DNA from: Calendula officinalis
Taxonomy: Eukaryota > Streptophyta > Magnoliopsida > Asterales > Asteraceae
Direction of reading: 5' to 3'
NCBI GenBank assembly: GCA_963853835.1
Contig: OY970835.1
Span: forward strand, 37,894,047 to 37,958,046
DNA length: 64,000 bases
The position numbers were made by a program, and so were the translations under genes. The notes under the pieces are model-generated. The model ran no database searches, was not told the DNA's origin, and worked only from the letters and a program-made list of their open reading frames with translations. Every line of letters starts with the position of its first letter. The stretch's first letter is position 1. This document shows positions 1 through 11,306 of this stretch, in pieces.

Positions 1-1
1 A

Positions 2-796
2 TACTGTGCTGTCAAGAAAAAGGATTTGGCTGAACAAGAGGCAAAAGAAGAGAAGAAAGCAAAAGCCTTAATTCCAATCAGTCCAAGTTTAATTAAAGAT
101 GGTAGTACATCAACTACTGGTTCCTCATCAACTCCCCAATCAAAGAAGAGAAAGGCTGTTACTCAAGAACAGAGTACTAAAAAGAAATCAAAAACAGAAC
201 AAATCATTCCTGTTCTTGAAATGCCTATTGCTCCCTTGCAGAACAATCCAATCATCAATTGGAGGGTTATGCCTAACAATGTCATAGAGATTATAAGGGA
301 AGATAAAGTTGTACAAAGATTTACTGGATGGTTACCATTGATTAGTTCATGCTCAAGAAGTGATGTTATTAAACTTCTAATCATTGGAAAACCAAGGATG
401 TCAAAGAAATCATGGAAAGAGTCTGGTGCTGGATATTTGACAAGAATGATAGATGCTGCATTTTATCCAGATAACTACCCAGAACAATTTACAGATCCAG
501 GAAATGTTTATGCTTGGAATGTGATTCCAACTGCCAATATGTACTTCTTTGAAAAATCAGGCAAAGTATGTGAGCTATACTTATATGAAAAAGAATATCC
601 ACATTCTGAAAAGACTATGTATCAGATATTCACAAACACAATGATGAAGTCATATGATGCTGTTATGTTCCAGAATAAATTAACTTATTTTACAAAGAGA
701 AACAGCAAATACATCATTGCACAAAGACATCAACAGAATCAAAGAACTTTGGAGAAAAGAAAGAAAGAAGAGGAAGAACAAAAGAAACTTATGTGA
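2..796 (+). CDS. C-terminal part of ORF3 of a Sirevirus-like copia element (5' end outside window)
   Basis: The frame is open from base 2 and ends in TGA at 794-796, about 264 codons. It aligns along its whole length with the last quarter of the complete ORF3 at 60263-63694: a Lys/Glu-rich start, a Ser/Thr-rich linker, then a globular block containing FTGWLPLI, IIGKPRMSKKSWKES and AGYLTRMIDAAFYPD, and a terminal run rich in Arg, Lys and Glu. No ATG is needed here because the start lies left of the window. The polypurine tract and LTR follow directly, as in the complete copy. Function is unknown. I see no membrane segment or signal peptide. The frame has no stop or frameshift, so this copy may also be intact. 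Confidence 0.85.
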   Translation, partial: YCAVKKKDLAEQEAKEEKKAKALIPISPSLIKDGSTSTTGSSSTPQSKKRKAVTQEQSTKKKSKTEQIIPVLEMPIAPLQNNPIINWRVMPNNVIEIIREDKVVQRFTGWLPLISSCSRSDVIKLLIIGKPRMSKKSWKESGAGYLTRMIDAAFYPDNYPEQFTDPGNVYAWNVIPTANMYFFEKSGKVCELYLYEKEYPHSEKTMYQIFTNTMMKSYDAVMFQNKLTYFTKRNSKYIIAQRHQQNQRTLEKRKKEEEEQKKLM

Positions 797-810
797 TTGA
801 AAGAAGAATC

Positions 811-829
811 AATAAGTTTAGGGGGAGAT
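811..829 (+). other. Polypurine tract of the left Sirevirus-like element
   Basis: A purine-rich stretch with the core AGGGGGAGAT lies directly before the LTR. The same sequence precedes the right LTR at 63713-63730. It is the expected primer for plus-strand DNA synthesis. Confidence 0.8.
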
Positions 830-1476
830 TGTTGGAACAAAATCACAGATCAACTTATTACTGATGCTGCAGTTAGTACTGATCATGTCTACTACTGATG
901 AATATCATGGTTCATGGTTGATACTGATGGGGCAGAAACTTACTACTGATGAAGTTGATACTGGTGAAGTCTATAACTTAGTTACTACTGATCAAGGCAT
1001 ATTGAAGATACTACTGATCAATAGTAGTTACTACTGACGATGGCTTTGGACTTACTACTGGTCACCAGACTTACTACTGATGTTACATATTTACTACTGG
1101 TGATTAGTTTTACTACTGATACGCGTTTATGGAACATATCAAGTCCGAGATCTTCGTAGAGATAGTTATAGAATGTAATTCAATGTATATCTTTTATGAT
1201 TCGAATGTAAATCAAGTCCTAGAATAACTAGGGTAAATAGTTTAGCTTCAAGGACTATTATAAATAGTTCCTTACGAATTGTAAACGTATGTGTGTATTG
1301 TTAATCGATAATATACATTGAAGCTTTTTGTGAAACTGTGTTCTTAATATTCTCGCATATTGTTCTTACAGTTTATTGTTCTTAATATATTTATATAGTG
1401 TTGATCCGCTGCAACTTCTATTATCAATTAGATCTAAAGGTGTTTATTAACTCTTCATAGTTAATCGATCCTGACA
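830..1476 (+). repeat. 3' LTR of the left Sirevirus-like element
   Basis: This 647-bp LTR begins TGTTGG and ends CTGACA. It is clearly homologous to the 619-bp LTR at 52915-53533 but has small indels and substitutions, so the two elements are separate insertions of one family. The first half carries about nine TACTACTG copies (884-1120). A likely TATA box, TATAAATA, lies at 1259-1266, matching TATATATA at 53315-53322 in the other LTR. The upstream LTR and the target-site duplication are outside the window. Confidence 0.85.
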
Positions 1477-2203
1477 CCACCGTTCCGGATGAAGTTTTTT
1501 TCAGCAAAGTTGCCTTTATTATGTCTTTAAGTGGTATTTTTAAGTCGGCAATCGTTTTGGGTGAAGACATTACTCCTCAATCCAAAATTGATGGTCCAAA
1601 TCTATATAAAATTCGCAATTACAAACAAATTACAAATTCAAAATTTCAAAAATTGACGATTGATAGTTCAAATTAATTAAGTTGACCATTATCAGAAAAT
1701 ACCTTACCGAAATTAGACTTATGTTCGCCGGCTGTTGACTTGGAGAGATAATGTGGATTGAGGTAGCAGTGGACGTTGTCTGGCCACGTATATGGAGATG
1801 GAGTTCTGCCCCTGTCACGTGTTTACATTATTTTAAGGGAACTCTTTTTGGGCTGATATCAAAATAACTGTTGGGCTGTATGGGCCTCGGACCTTTGGAC
1901 CCCCTTCTTGCTTAATGGATCTGCCCTAACTGATCTTCTATTTAAACTTGTTAAAGTTTTGCACCTAGTTTTTATATAAGGTTCTTTTTTTATAAATACA
2001 ATCAGTGTAAATGTTAATACCTATGCGTTTGGACACTTCCACATTATATTATATCATCGTGTTTATTGAACAATGCAAAATGCCTGTACATAGTACATTC
2101 ATTATGAATGAGATTATCTAATCATATAAATCAGATTGAGATTCTCCGGAATATAGTGACATGTACTCGTCGCCACATTGTGGTTACATTTATAAGTTAT
2201 ATA
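1477..2203. other. Intergenic, no gene recognised
   Basis: The flank of the left element. Short open frames on both strands lack recognisable domains, and no splice pattern or repeat structure stood out. Confidence 0.5.
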
Positions 2204-2846
2204 CTTCCTTCGTATCATAATAAATGATACACTTTCTATAAATAGGTGTTTTATAATGACTGATACACTTATAAAATTACCTTATTTGACAAAAATGTGA
2301 GACCCAACCTCCATTAACTATCCAATTTAATAAAGTGAAATTACTTTTATGCCCTTACTTTTATTTTTAAAACTCATTAATATCACTTTATCTAAGAAAA
2401 TTGGGTCTCATAATCCACTAACTATCTACTTTATTATATTTTAACACATACTTTAATCTTTTGCCTCAAAATTCGTGAAACTTAAATATATCACTTATTG
2501 TGATACGGTTAGATTTCACGATTTTTTAGGCAAAAGATTATAATAAAGGTTAACTAAATTAAATTATTGGATAGTAAGTGGAGATGAGTCTCATAAGTTT
2601 TAGGTAAAGTGAAGTTAATGATGTTTAAAACTAAATATAAGGATAAATGAGTAATTTCATATATTCAATGAGATAATTAGTGGGTGTGTGCCCTATTATT
2701 TTTTATCATATAACATAATAAGTTTTCAGTATATCACTTACTCTCTCCGTTACAATTTTATTGTCTACATTTTCTATTTAATGCTTCAAAAACCGTGAAA
2801 CCCAAAGTGTAACACTTATTTTGAATTGGATGAAGTATTATATTAA
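2204..2846. repeat. Cluster of degenerate Stowaway-like MITEs
   Basis: CTTCCTTCGTATCATAATAA at 2204 is mirrored near 2490-2510 by a degenerate inverted copy ending TGTGATACGG. A second and a third related arm follow up to GGATGAAGTAT near 2840. Internal tracts such as cactaactatc and ttaaaatctttt are typical of this MITE group. The borders are approximate. Confidence 0.5.
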
Positions 2847-3061
2847 CATCAGAAACATGAAAAGTGATTTCACTTTCACAATTGATAATAGGAGTATAGT
2901 AATAATATAGACGGAAAAAAAAACTAAACGCTTGGTTCAAAGTGGGTAATGAGAAAGAGAAATGTAATAAAAATACTAAGGAATACAATGGATATTTTTT
3001 AGTATTCTTTGACCGTTAATATTGCTTGGTTTATCAAGTATTTAATATGTGGATGAATAAG

Positions 3062-3212
3062 ATTAATATTAAAAGAAAATAAAAAATATGTTTATATATA
3101 TAATAATATATAATTAAATATATTTAAAAATAATAATATTAATTAATATAATAATAATATTACTTAATATAATAATATTATATTATATTTATATATAATA
3201 GTAATATAATTT
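3062..3212. repeat. AT-only low-complexity tract
   Basis: About 150 bases consist almost entirely of A and T, built from taat and tata units. No further signal is visible. Confidence 0.7.
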
Positions 3213-3216
3213 AATA

Positions 3217-3481
3217 CTCCCTCCGTCCCACAAAAAACTTCCCATTTGACATGGGCACAAGTTTTAAGGGGATAGTTAGTGGTGGGGTCATTGGTAATTA
3301 TTTTGATTAAAATATAAGATTGGTTTGGAGAGAGAAAGATGGTTAGTGGATAGTTAGTGGTGGGGTCCTTAGTAATAATAGTATTTTATTATGTGGAGCC
3401 CATCCATTGAATGAAATGAGAAGTTTTTTGTGGGACAAAAAATTAAGGTCAAATGGGAAGTTTTTTGTGGGACGGAGGGAG
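3217..3481. mobile_element. Stowaway MITE
   Basis: This 265-bp element has terminal inverted repeats CTCCCTCCGTCCCACAAAAA and its complement, flanked by a TA target duplication (3215-3216 and 3482-3483). The TIR sequence and TA target are diagnostic of plant Stowaway (Tc1/mariner) MITEs. Its body resembles the copy at 16936-17190. Confidence 0.9.
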
Positions 3482-3789
3482 TATAATAATAGTGGGTTAA
3501 AGCATTATAAAGTTTATTACCCCCAATTTTATGGGGAATGATGTATTACTTGGTAGTAAGTAATGATTGATTACCTTAGAACAAACCAAACATATATAAT
3601 GATAATTAATCTCATTACACACAACTCAAATCCTCCACACCCTAAATGTTACAAAGTACAACCACACAAAACTAAGGACGAAAAAGGTAATAAATGAAGT
3701 TTCTAGACCAGCTTTGTACATTTTTTCATACTATTATACGTGGGGAAAGAAGGGTAGATTGGGGAATGTAAAATTGGGCCTAAAATCGA

Positions 3790-4440
3790 AATCTGTACTA
3801 GCAACCACCGACGACGACGACGATTGCCGGAGCTCGAATTCTTCTCGTCGCTGGCTCGCATATTCGTTGCATTTTCTGAGGTAAATTCTGAGATTTTCAA
3901 CTTGCAATACGTATTTTTTGTTCTAAAACCTAACGGATCCAGTATCTTTTCCAATTTTCTCGATCATGTTATTTGGTGTTTCCTTTTTTCTATCTTCTGG
4001 TGTGCTTTCTTCGCTGAGTTTGTTAATTTCAATGTTGATCGGCATCTATTTGAACCAGCCTGACATTATTGTATGCGTTGTCACCTAACTGTTTACTTAA
4101 TTTTGTGTTTCGGTGGTCTACAGCAAGAGATCGTACGAATTACCTTTTATTTTGTGGATTACATACTTGGATCAGGTGATAAAATGAAAGTTTAGGTCTA
4201 TTGTAGGATAATCGTTATGGCTGCAATATAGATAAAATGGCACAGTTAATATACTTTTGATGTGAAACCTAGTATATTTACATGCCAAATTAAGATTCAA
4301 ACTTCAGAGACATAACTCAGTTTACATGGTATTCATAAATAATGGTAACTGATAGGTCTATGCTGCGTGTAAACCGTAATCAAAAGACCATATATTATAT
4401 ACCATCCTTTGTTTTCCAGATGCTGATATGCAGACTTTGA
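3790..4440 (+). promoter_or_regulatory. Probable 5' leader of the ARFRP1 gene, with leader intron and uORF
   Basis: A GC-rich run of CGA repeats near 3810 looks like the first noncoding exon. It ends with a donor at 3881 (GAG then GTAAAT). A pyrimidine-rich acceptor TTTTCCAG ends at 4419. ATG at 4420 opens a six-codon upstream ORF closing at 4440, before the main ATG at 4507. The exon borders are inferred from splice consensus only. Confidence 0.5.
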
Positions 4441-4506
4441 TTTAAGAAAAGGAAGTCCCGTTTCTCCTTTTATAAGGTGGAAAAGATCTAAACACGAGAA
4501 ATAGAG

Positions 4507-6525
4507 ATGTTTTCATTGTTTTATGGACTTTGGAAATATCTGGTCAGTAAGACAGAGTTTCATGTACTAATTCTTGGAATCGATAAAGCTGGAAAAACAG
4601 TAATGTTTTCACTCTACCTTCTGTTTATTCTCAGCCATGCATTTTACTTTCAATTTATGCTAATTTTTTTTTTTTGTTTTTTAATTTTATGTGTAGACCT
4701 TACTGGAGAAATTGAAGACACAATATTCAAGTTTAGAAGGCCTTCCTCCTGATAGAATTGTTCCTACTGTTGGGCTGAATATTGGTCGAATAGAAACTTC
4801 GAATACAAAACTTGTGTTCTGGGACCTTGGAGGTCAGGTATTTAAAAATTAAATATAATCAAATGATTTTTTATTTTCTTTTACTATACAAATTGTTTAA
4901 ATTTGATCTTATACTGTCAGGCTGGTCTTCGATCAATCTGGGAGAAATATTATGAAGAAGCACATGCTGTTATGTTTGTAGTTGATGCTTCTTGTCCATC
5001 ACGTTTTGAAGATTCCAAATCTGCCCTTGGTATGTTTATATCTTATATTTATATTTTCAATTATGATCACCAGAAATTAAAATTTCATTGATTCCAGAAA
5101 AGGTGCTTAGGCATGAAGATCTACAAGGCGCCCCCCTTCTCATACTAGCTAACAAACAGGTACTGTGTAAAATTCACTTTAATTATAATTTTTTTTTAAA
5201 TTCTCATCTTTTGAGCTATAAAATTCATTTTTATATGATACTAAAATCCCATTTCTCTATAGTTGTCATGAGTTACATATATGCAATATTTAATTGCAGG
5301 ATCTTGGTGATGCTGTAACAGCAGAAGAACTTTCTCAGTATTTGGATCTTAAGAAATTAGATGAAAGAGCTTTTGCATTTGAAGGTGTTTCAGGATATGA
5401 TGGGTAAGTCAACTACTCAACTTTGTAATACCTTCTAGTCTTGTAGACATAATTTTTAGTACGGGTAAAAAAAAAATTAAAGGTCGGGTTGGCCCGACTC
5501 ATAAACCATTTTTTTTATTTCATAAATAATTAATGTGCTAAATATGATTAGAAAATGTTTATTAGGGGCTATACATGTAATCTCAAAACTATAGGGGTGA
5601 AAATCGTAATGGTACAAACCACGTGGATGATTTATGTAATTTACTTTAATATAATTCTTCTAATCATTTATAGCACATTAGTAATTTATTTAAAAAATTA
5701 TTGTTTATCGACCATTTTTAATGGTCATCTTTTTTAGGGACAGTTTATGTTACGAGTTACAAAATTAGGGATCTGTGTAATTTATATCTTTAGGGACGAA
5801 AACCGTAATTTGGTACAAATTATAGGGATGCTTTGGCCCGTTACATAAACAATTTTGGTATTATATAAATAATCAATGTGCTTATTATGATTAGAAAATA
5901 TATATATCAGGGAATATCTGTGTAATTTCGAAACTTTAGGGATGAAAACTGTAATTGAATACAAACCACAGGGATGATTTATGTAATTTACTCTAATACA
6001 ATTTTTCTAATCATATTTATCACAATAACTATTTATTAATTTAAAAGAATTAAAATTGTTTCTGGCCTTTTTAATGGACATTCATTTTAGGGACGGTATA
6101 TGTTGCATATATCTAAAATTAATGACCATTCGTGTAATTTTATAGCTTTAGGGACGAAACCCCTAATTTGGTACAATCCCCGGTGACGATATGTGTAATT
6201 TATGCATTATATTATTACAATATGATCTAACCATTTTTGTAAAAAAACAATTTATAGAAGTTCTTACTTCTATGCATTCATATACTTCATTACTTCCACT
6301 CATTTATTTTCCAGTTAAATCTTTTAGCTTTACCCGTTCGACTTGTTAGAGATCAACATAACCAAAACCGACCCATTTACATAAATATATTTGTGAGTTT
6401 TTTATTTGAATTGCAGGACGGGAATAAAGGAAAGTGTGAACTGGCTAGTAGATGCTATGGAAAGAAGTAAAAGAACTGAAATGTTGAGAGTTCGTGCAGG
6501 TGTTGCAAACGGCAGTGGTGCTTAG
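4507..6525 (+). CDS. ARLB1: ADP-ribosylation factor-related GTPase, ARFRP1/ARLB1-like
   Basis: A small Ras-like GTPase of the Golgi and trans-Golgi network. Known ARFRP1 proteins act upstream of Arl1 in membrane traffic. Exons are 4507-4599, 4697-4837, 4921-5029, 5098-5159, 5300-5403 and 6417-6525. They join with GT-AG introns to 618 bp, giving 205 residues, the length I recall for the Arabidopsis protein. Motifs in order: P-loop GIDKAGKT (about 24-31), switch I with PTVGLNIG, switch II WDLGGQ, and NKQD for guanine specificity. The start MFSLFYGLW is the conserved N-terminus of the family and lacks the glycine at position 2 that is myristoylated in true ARFs. In GIDKAGKT, lysine replaces the usual asparagine, as in other ARFRP1 proteins. 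No lesion is seen. Confidence 0.93.
5535..6190. repeat. Duplicated block inside the last ARFRP1 intron
   Basis: Phrases such as AATGTGCT..ATGATTAGAAAAT, TTTAGGGACGAAAACCGTAAT and GGGATGATTTATGTAATTTA recur at an offset of about 330 bp. The intron therefore carries two diverged copies of one unit. Its sequence resembles short-repeat MITE bodies found elsewhere in the window (10367-10747). No coding capacity. Confidence 0.55.
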
Positions 6526-7566
6526 GCTGGCCCCACAATTAATTTTAAAAATGTCAGATATGATATGAGTTACTTTTTACCTTTAAAATTTGATGAAAAT
6601 TATTTAATTTGTGTAGAAAGAATTGTTAACAGTGCTTTTACTATATATAAACAGTGTTAGAATAGAGATTTTTGAAGATATGGCGGATTCTTTGATATCA
6701 AAAGTGGACTCTTGTTGGAGATATAATTTTCATCATGCTTACTGATTATTCATTCGGGAATACACACTAGTGTTCTAAAAATACTTGCATGTTCATGTTC
6801 CTACATTAAAAAATTAGTTTGTTTGGTTATGTTCAACTACAGAAATGGTAAACAAACATATACGAATCAATATAAAATTTTATATATTTTAAGTATATGG
6901 TTTGTATTAAAGTGACTTAATATTATGATGTATGGAAAAAAGTTAGATAACTTGAATATATGCAAAAAGGTTTACCAAATGAACGAATGTGACACCCTGT
7001 AACACTTGAGTGGCCAAATTGTCTCGTTTGGCCCAAACCAACCCGTTTGACCCATTATTTTTGCCGCCTAAATTTTATTAAAGAACTTACCTACACTTTG
7101 TTCCCTGAACTTGCGCTAAAAATATCATTATACAAACCGATATCATGATACTTTGAGAACTGTTTTGTTTCTTAACAAGGTAAAAGGGGATATGAGGAAT
7201 TGCTTAGAGCATCATGAAGCTATTTAAAAGACGATATCGTCCCTGAAGAGAGCCCACTTATTGCCTATATTAATGAAATAGCAAAACCTGATGAGATTGC
7301 TAATGCCTTAAAAAAGGTTTCTGCAACAAGTTCATTATTCATATTATATGCTTACCTTTTCCGGTTTTATTTTTTAGCATCGGATAGACATACGGTGATT
7401 AACACATAATTAAATAATTAAGAATAAAATGAAAAAATAAAAGGGAAAGGGTGTTTAGTCATTTGACATAATTTAACAGATTTTTTTTAACGTATGTCTA
7501 CCTTAAGCATGACCGACTCTAATATTTAAAAACTAGAGTTGTATTCTAGGGAGTTCAAAGGATTTG
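6526..7566. other. Intergenic with an unassigned coding-like fragment
   Basis: Mostly AT-rich 3' flank of the GTPase gene. Around 7180-7320 a plus-strand frame reads like real protein (SPLIAYINEIAKPDEIANAL) with one in-frame stop before it, which suggests a captured or decayed exon. I do not recognise its family. Confidence 0.35.
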
Positions 7567-8745
7567 TCTAGTCCCAAGAGACAAATCTTAGCCATATTGG
7601 ATCAAGATGGTCAAGATCAAATCCCCCACCTACAGCCACCTCCGGCCACCTCTGTCCGCCGTCCGCCACCACCGGCCGCCGCCGGCGGCCGGTGGTGGTG
7701 GTGGTGGCTGACAGTGAAGGTGCTGGTGCTAATGGGGGTGATGGTGGTATTGATGTATCGAAGCACATGTGCTTCACTAAAACACAACATATTACTTCGA
7801 AGCACATGTTCTTCAGGTCACGAAACACATGTGCTTCTATTCACTAAAAACACGAGTTTCTAAACACACAGGGGAGCATACGAAGCACATGTGTTTGAGG
7901 TTATGAAACACATGTGCTTCACTACACGGAAAAAAAATTCAAAACAAGTGACGAACATATCATTATGAAGCACATGTGCTTCATAAAGCCAAGCACATGT
8001 GCTTAATAAAGCCAAACACATATGTTTTTGTTCCTGAACACATGTAACTTACAAGCAAGTCATTTGTGTTTGAATCACGAAGCACATGTGCTTGACGTTA
8101 TGAAACACATGTGCTTCACTACACAGGAAAAAAATCAAAACAAGTGACGAACATATCATTATGAAGCACATGTGCTTCATAAAGCCAAGCACATGTGCTT
8201 CATAAAGCCAAGCACATGTGTTTTTATTCCTGAACACATGTAACTTACAAGCAAGTCATTTGTGTTTGAATCACGAAGCACATGTGCTTGAAGTTATGAA
8301 ACACATGTGCTTCACTACATAGAAAAAAAATCAAAACAAGTGACGAACATATCATTATGAAGCACATGTGCTTCATAAAGCCAAGCACATGTGTTTCATA
8401 AAGCCAAGCACATGTGCTTTTGTTCCTGAACAAATGTAACTTACAAGCAAGTCATTTGTGTTTAAATCACGAAGCACATGTGCTTGACGTTATGAAACAC
8501 ATGTGCTTCACTACACAGAAAAAAAATCAAAACAAGTCACGAAGCATATGTGCTTCCAGTCACGACCACCACCACCGGCGGCCACCTCCGGCCGCTGTCC
8601 TCCGCCGCCGGCCGCCGCCCATCGCCGCCGTCCGCCGCCGCCGGAGAAGCACATGTGCTTGTAGTGGTGGTGGTGGTTTTGAATCTTGATCTTGACCATT
8701 AATTTTTCTTGATCCAAGGGCTAATAAATATCCCTTGGGACTAGA
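7567..8745. mobile_element. Non-autonomous TIR element with GC-rich arms and a palindrome array
   Basis: The ends carry TCTAGTCCCAAG (7567-7578) and its complement CTTGGGACTAGA (8734-8745). Imperfect inverted similarity continues inward through TTGGATCAAGA and ATGGTCAAGATCAA, then through Pro/Gly-like CCGCCG and GGTGGTGG arms. The interior is the tandem array described separately. There is no transposase. I could not find a convincing target-site duplication, so the superfamily is open; a Mutator-like element is one possibility. Confidence 0.6.
7860..8545. repeat. 196-bp tandem array built of CACATGTG palindromes
   Basis: The unit starting TGAATCACGAAGCACATGTG begins at 8071 and 8267 and, with one substitution, at 8463, a strict 196-bp period; a partial earlier copy lies near 7875. 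Each unit holds five or six AGCACATGTGCT-type palindromes or one-base variants, giving about 20 exact CACATGTG sites across the element. CACATGTG is an E-box of the form bound by plant bHLH factors. Confidence 0.85.
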
Positions 8746-9930
8746 TAAAATTAATGAACTACCTTAAACATTTCATTTAAAAACTATCCGTATAATTTCT
8801 AGAAAGTAATGACTAAATCAAAAACTTTTACCAAATCATAAAAACTATCCATGTAATTTACTCTATCCCGTATCTACATCATAAAGTCATAAACTATTTT
8901 GGATTAAAATAAACAAAAATTCCAATAAAAATTGTCCCATCACGAACGAAGATCTCGCCACGCTAATCTCAGCCGGAAGTCATCCAAATCCAACGGCTGT
9001 GATACTCTACGCGCATCTGCCGACTCCCCACCGCCCAACAGAATAAAGCAGTTTCCGCCACGCGCTTGAAAACCAGCGGTTCCAAAGATTCTTTAAAATC
9101 CTTGTGAACGAATCTTTTTTCCAATATAAAATATTTATTTTCTGAAAACTCAAAAACTCCCCGTGCTCCATAAAAACGAGAGCGAATCATAAAATCTGCA
9201 CAATTTTTTTTCTCTCCGTGCGTACGATTTAGGGCGAACGGAGAGAGAATCGAAGCTCACTGGTGGTGCGGACACTGCATAGATCTCTATTTCTCGTTCG
9301 GTACATTTAATTTTGTTTGATTTTTATGTTAAAGTTATGAATTTCTGCTATTGGAGTGAAATTTTGATAGAATTTATGATTTTTAGGCTTTTGTCGTGTG
9401 ATTTGTTGTTATTTTGGTTATGTGTAGTGTTATCAAGGCTCGTTGATTTACGATATCGTCTAGAAGCTCGTTGTATGCGATCATGTTTTGTTTTTTTTGT
9501 TTTTGTATTTTTTTGTTTTTGTATATATATATTTTTTTTGTATTTTGGAATGCTATTTAGTGGTTATGATGTGGTTTACAGGAAAACTTGAATTTTATAT
9601 ATGTGAAGTGATATTTAGGCCACAAAGTTTTATTTATGAGTGTTATCTAGTTTGATGGTCTTTTAGGCTATTTAGTAGCTTCTCACTGTGTGTAACAAGT
9701 TTTTTACTTCAAAGTTGAAGTATAGGCTAAATATTTACCAAATAAATTATGAATGTAACTATATCAAGCTGTACAATTGTTGCACATTGAAACTCTCTGG
9801 TTTAAGCAAAATTTCATGCATTACTAAATTATTCATACTTCTGTTTTCACATATTGCAGGCTGTAGCAGTTTGTGACATTCAAAACCTTTAGACCGTTTA
9901 TTTCATGATTTTAACATTATAATTTGAAGA
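8746..9930 (+). other. Intergenic region and probable 5' leader of the ceramidase gene
   Basis: Up to about 9190 it looks like promoter DNA. A leader exon seems to end near 9299 (TTCTCGTTCG then GTACAT), with an acceptor CATATTGCAG near 9859 just before the coding exon. T-rich intron sequence lies between. These borders are inferred from consensus. Confidence 0.45.
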
Positions 9931-11306
9931 ATGACATTTGCAACATCAAGTTTTTGGGGTCCTGTTACTTCTACCACAGAGTGGTGTGAACAGAATTATG
10001 TTTATTCATCTTATATTGCTGAGTTTTATAACACAATTTCAAATGTCCCAAGTATTATTTTGGCCCTTATTGGATTCGTGATTGCCTTGAGCCAACGGTT
10101 TGAGAAAAGATTTAGTATACTTCACATATCAAATATGATACTTGCTACTGGGAGCATGTTGTTTCATGCCACATTGCAACGCCTGTAAGTGTCTCTAATT
10201 TCACTTACCTTATGTCTGAGGTGGCAAAATAGATGGGTCAAAACTAATAATTTTTGGACTATTGTTGACCCGTTTGACCCATTAGTATGTAAACGGGTTA
10301 AATTCACCATCTCAGATTACGATTATTCTCTTTGAAAGACAAATAAATTCTCCTTTTTTGCAATTAGAGTAAATTACACAAATGATCATTAGGTTTGTAT
10401 CATTTTACGTATTTGGTCCTTTAGTTTCATAAATTACACTCTGGTCATTATTTCTGAAACTATTGACACGTTTGGTCCTTTACCTAAACAAACGTCAACT
10501 TTTCCCGTCAAACAAACGGGTTTTTATGGGTTTTAAATTGGTCAGGGGAAAGGGAAAATGACAGATTTACCCCCTCGTGTGATATCACACGTGACCATAC
10601 TTGATGGGAAAAATAAACTTTTGTTTAGGTAACTGACTAAACGTGTCAATAGTTTTAGAAATAAGGACTACCAGTGTGATTTATGAAATTAAAGCACCAT
10701 ATATGTAATATGATACAAACCTAAATGACCATTTGTGTAATTTACTCTCACAATTATGATATATTTATAACAAAAATCTTGGTTGTATTCAGGCAGCAAC
10801 AAGGTGATGAAACACCAATGGTATGGGAAATGCTATTATACATCTACATTCTCTACTCACCCGATTGGCATTACAAATCCACAATGCCCATTTTTTTATT
10901 TATTTATGGTGCACTTTTCGCCATTTTTCATTCACAAATCCGTTTCGATATCGGGTTCAAATTTCACTACATAATCCTCTGTCTTCTTTGCATCCCGAGA
11001 ATGTACAAATACTACATTCACACACAAGATAAACCCGCTAAAAAGCTAGCAAAGTTGTACATTGTCACGTTGTTTCTTGGCCTTTTGTGTTGGATTTGTG
11101 ATCGGTTATTTTGTAAGAATGTGTCTTTTTGGTATTTTAATCCACAAGGTCATGCTTTGTGGCATTTGCTCATGGGGTTTAATTCGTATTTTGCCAATGA
11201 GTTTTTGATGTTTTGTCGGGCTCGGCAACGGGGGTGGGACCCGAGCGTTGAATATTTTATGGGTTTTTTTCCGTATGTGAAAATTCAAAAACCAAAGTCT
11301 CAGTAA
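9931..11306 (+). CDS. ACER: Alkaline ceramidase (ACER/aPHC family)
   Basis: An integral membrane amidase that hydrolyses (phyto)ceramide to a free long-chain base and a fatty acid in the ER or Golgi. Exons 9931-10184 and 10793-11306 join to 255 residues, the usual length. Family residues visible: the N-terminal Ca-site cluster around EWCEQNY and AEFYN, the Zn ligands in SMLFHATLQ and HALWHLLM, and the DETPMVWE segment. Alternating hydrophobic stretches fit seven membrane spans (ISNVPSIILALIGFVIA; IFLFIYGALFAIF; YIILCLLCI; LAKLYIVTLFLGLLCWI). The C-terminus ends in KPKSQ. The single intron falls after HATLQRL and holds a MITE. The frame is intact. Confidence 0.92.
10367..10747. mobile_element. 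Long-TIR MITE in the ceramidase intron
   Basis: GAGTAAATTACACAAATGAT at the left is mirrored by the complement ending GTGTAATTTACTC at 10747. The inverted arms extend roughly 150 bp each, including TTGTATCA and AAACTATTGACACGTTTGG. No open frame. Caatta occurs at both flanks but not exactly adjacent, so the target duplication is unclear. Confidence 0.7.

Noticed and set aside
7860..8545. CRISPR-like direct repeats
   Set aside because: Plant DNA; the repeats are a contiguous 196-bp tandem array without unique spacers or cas genes.
8414..8717. Open frames over the GC-rich arms of the palindrome element
   Set aside because: Simple CCG/CGG repeats give long open frames in several phases; no protein evidence.
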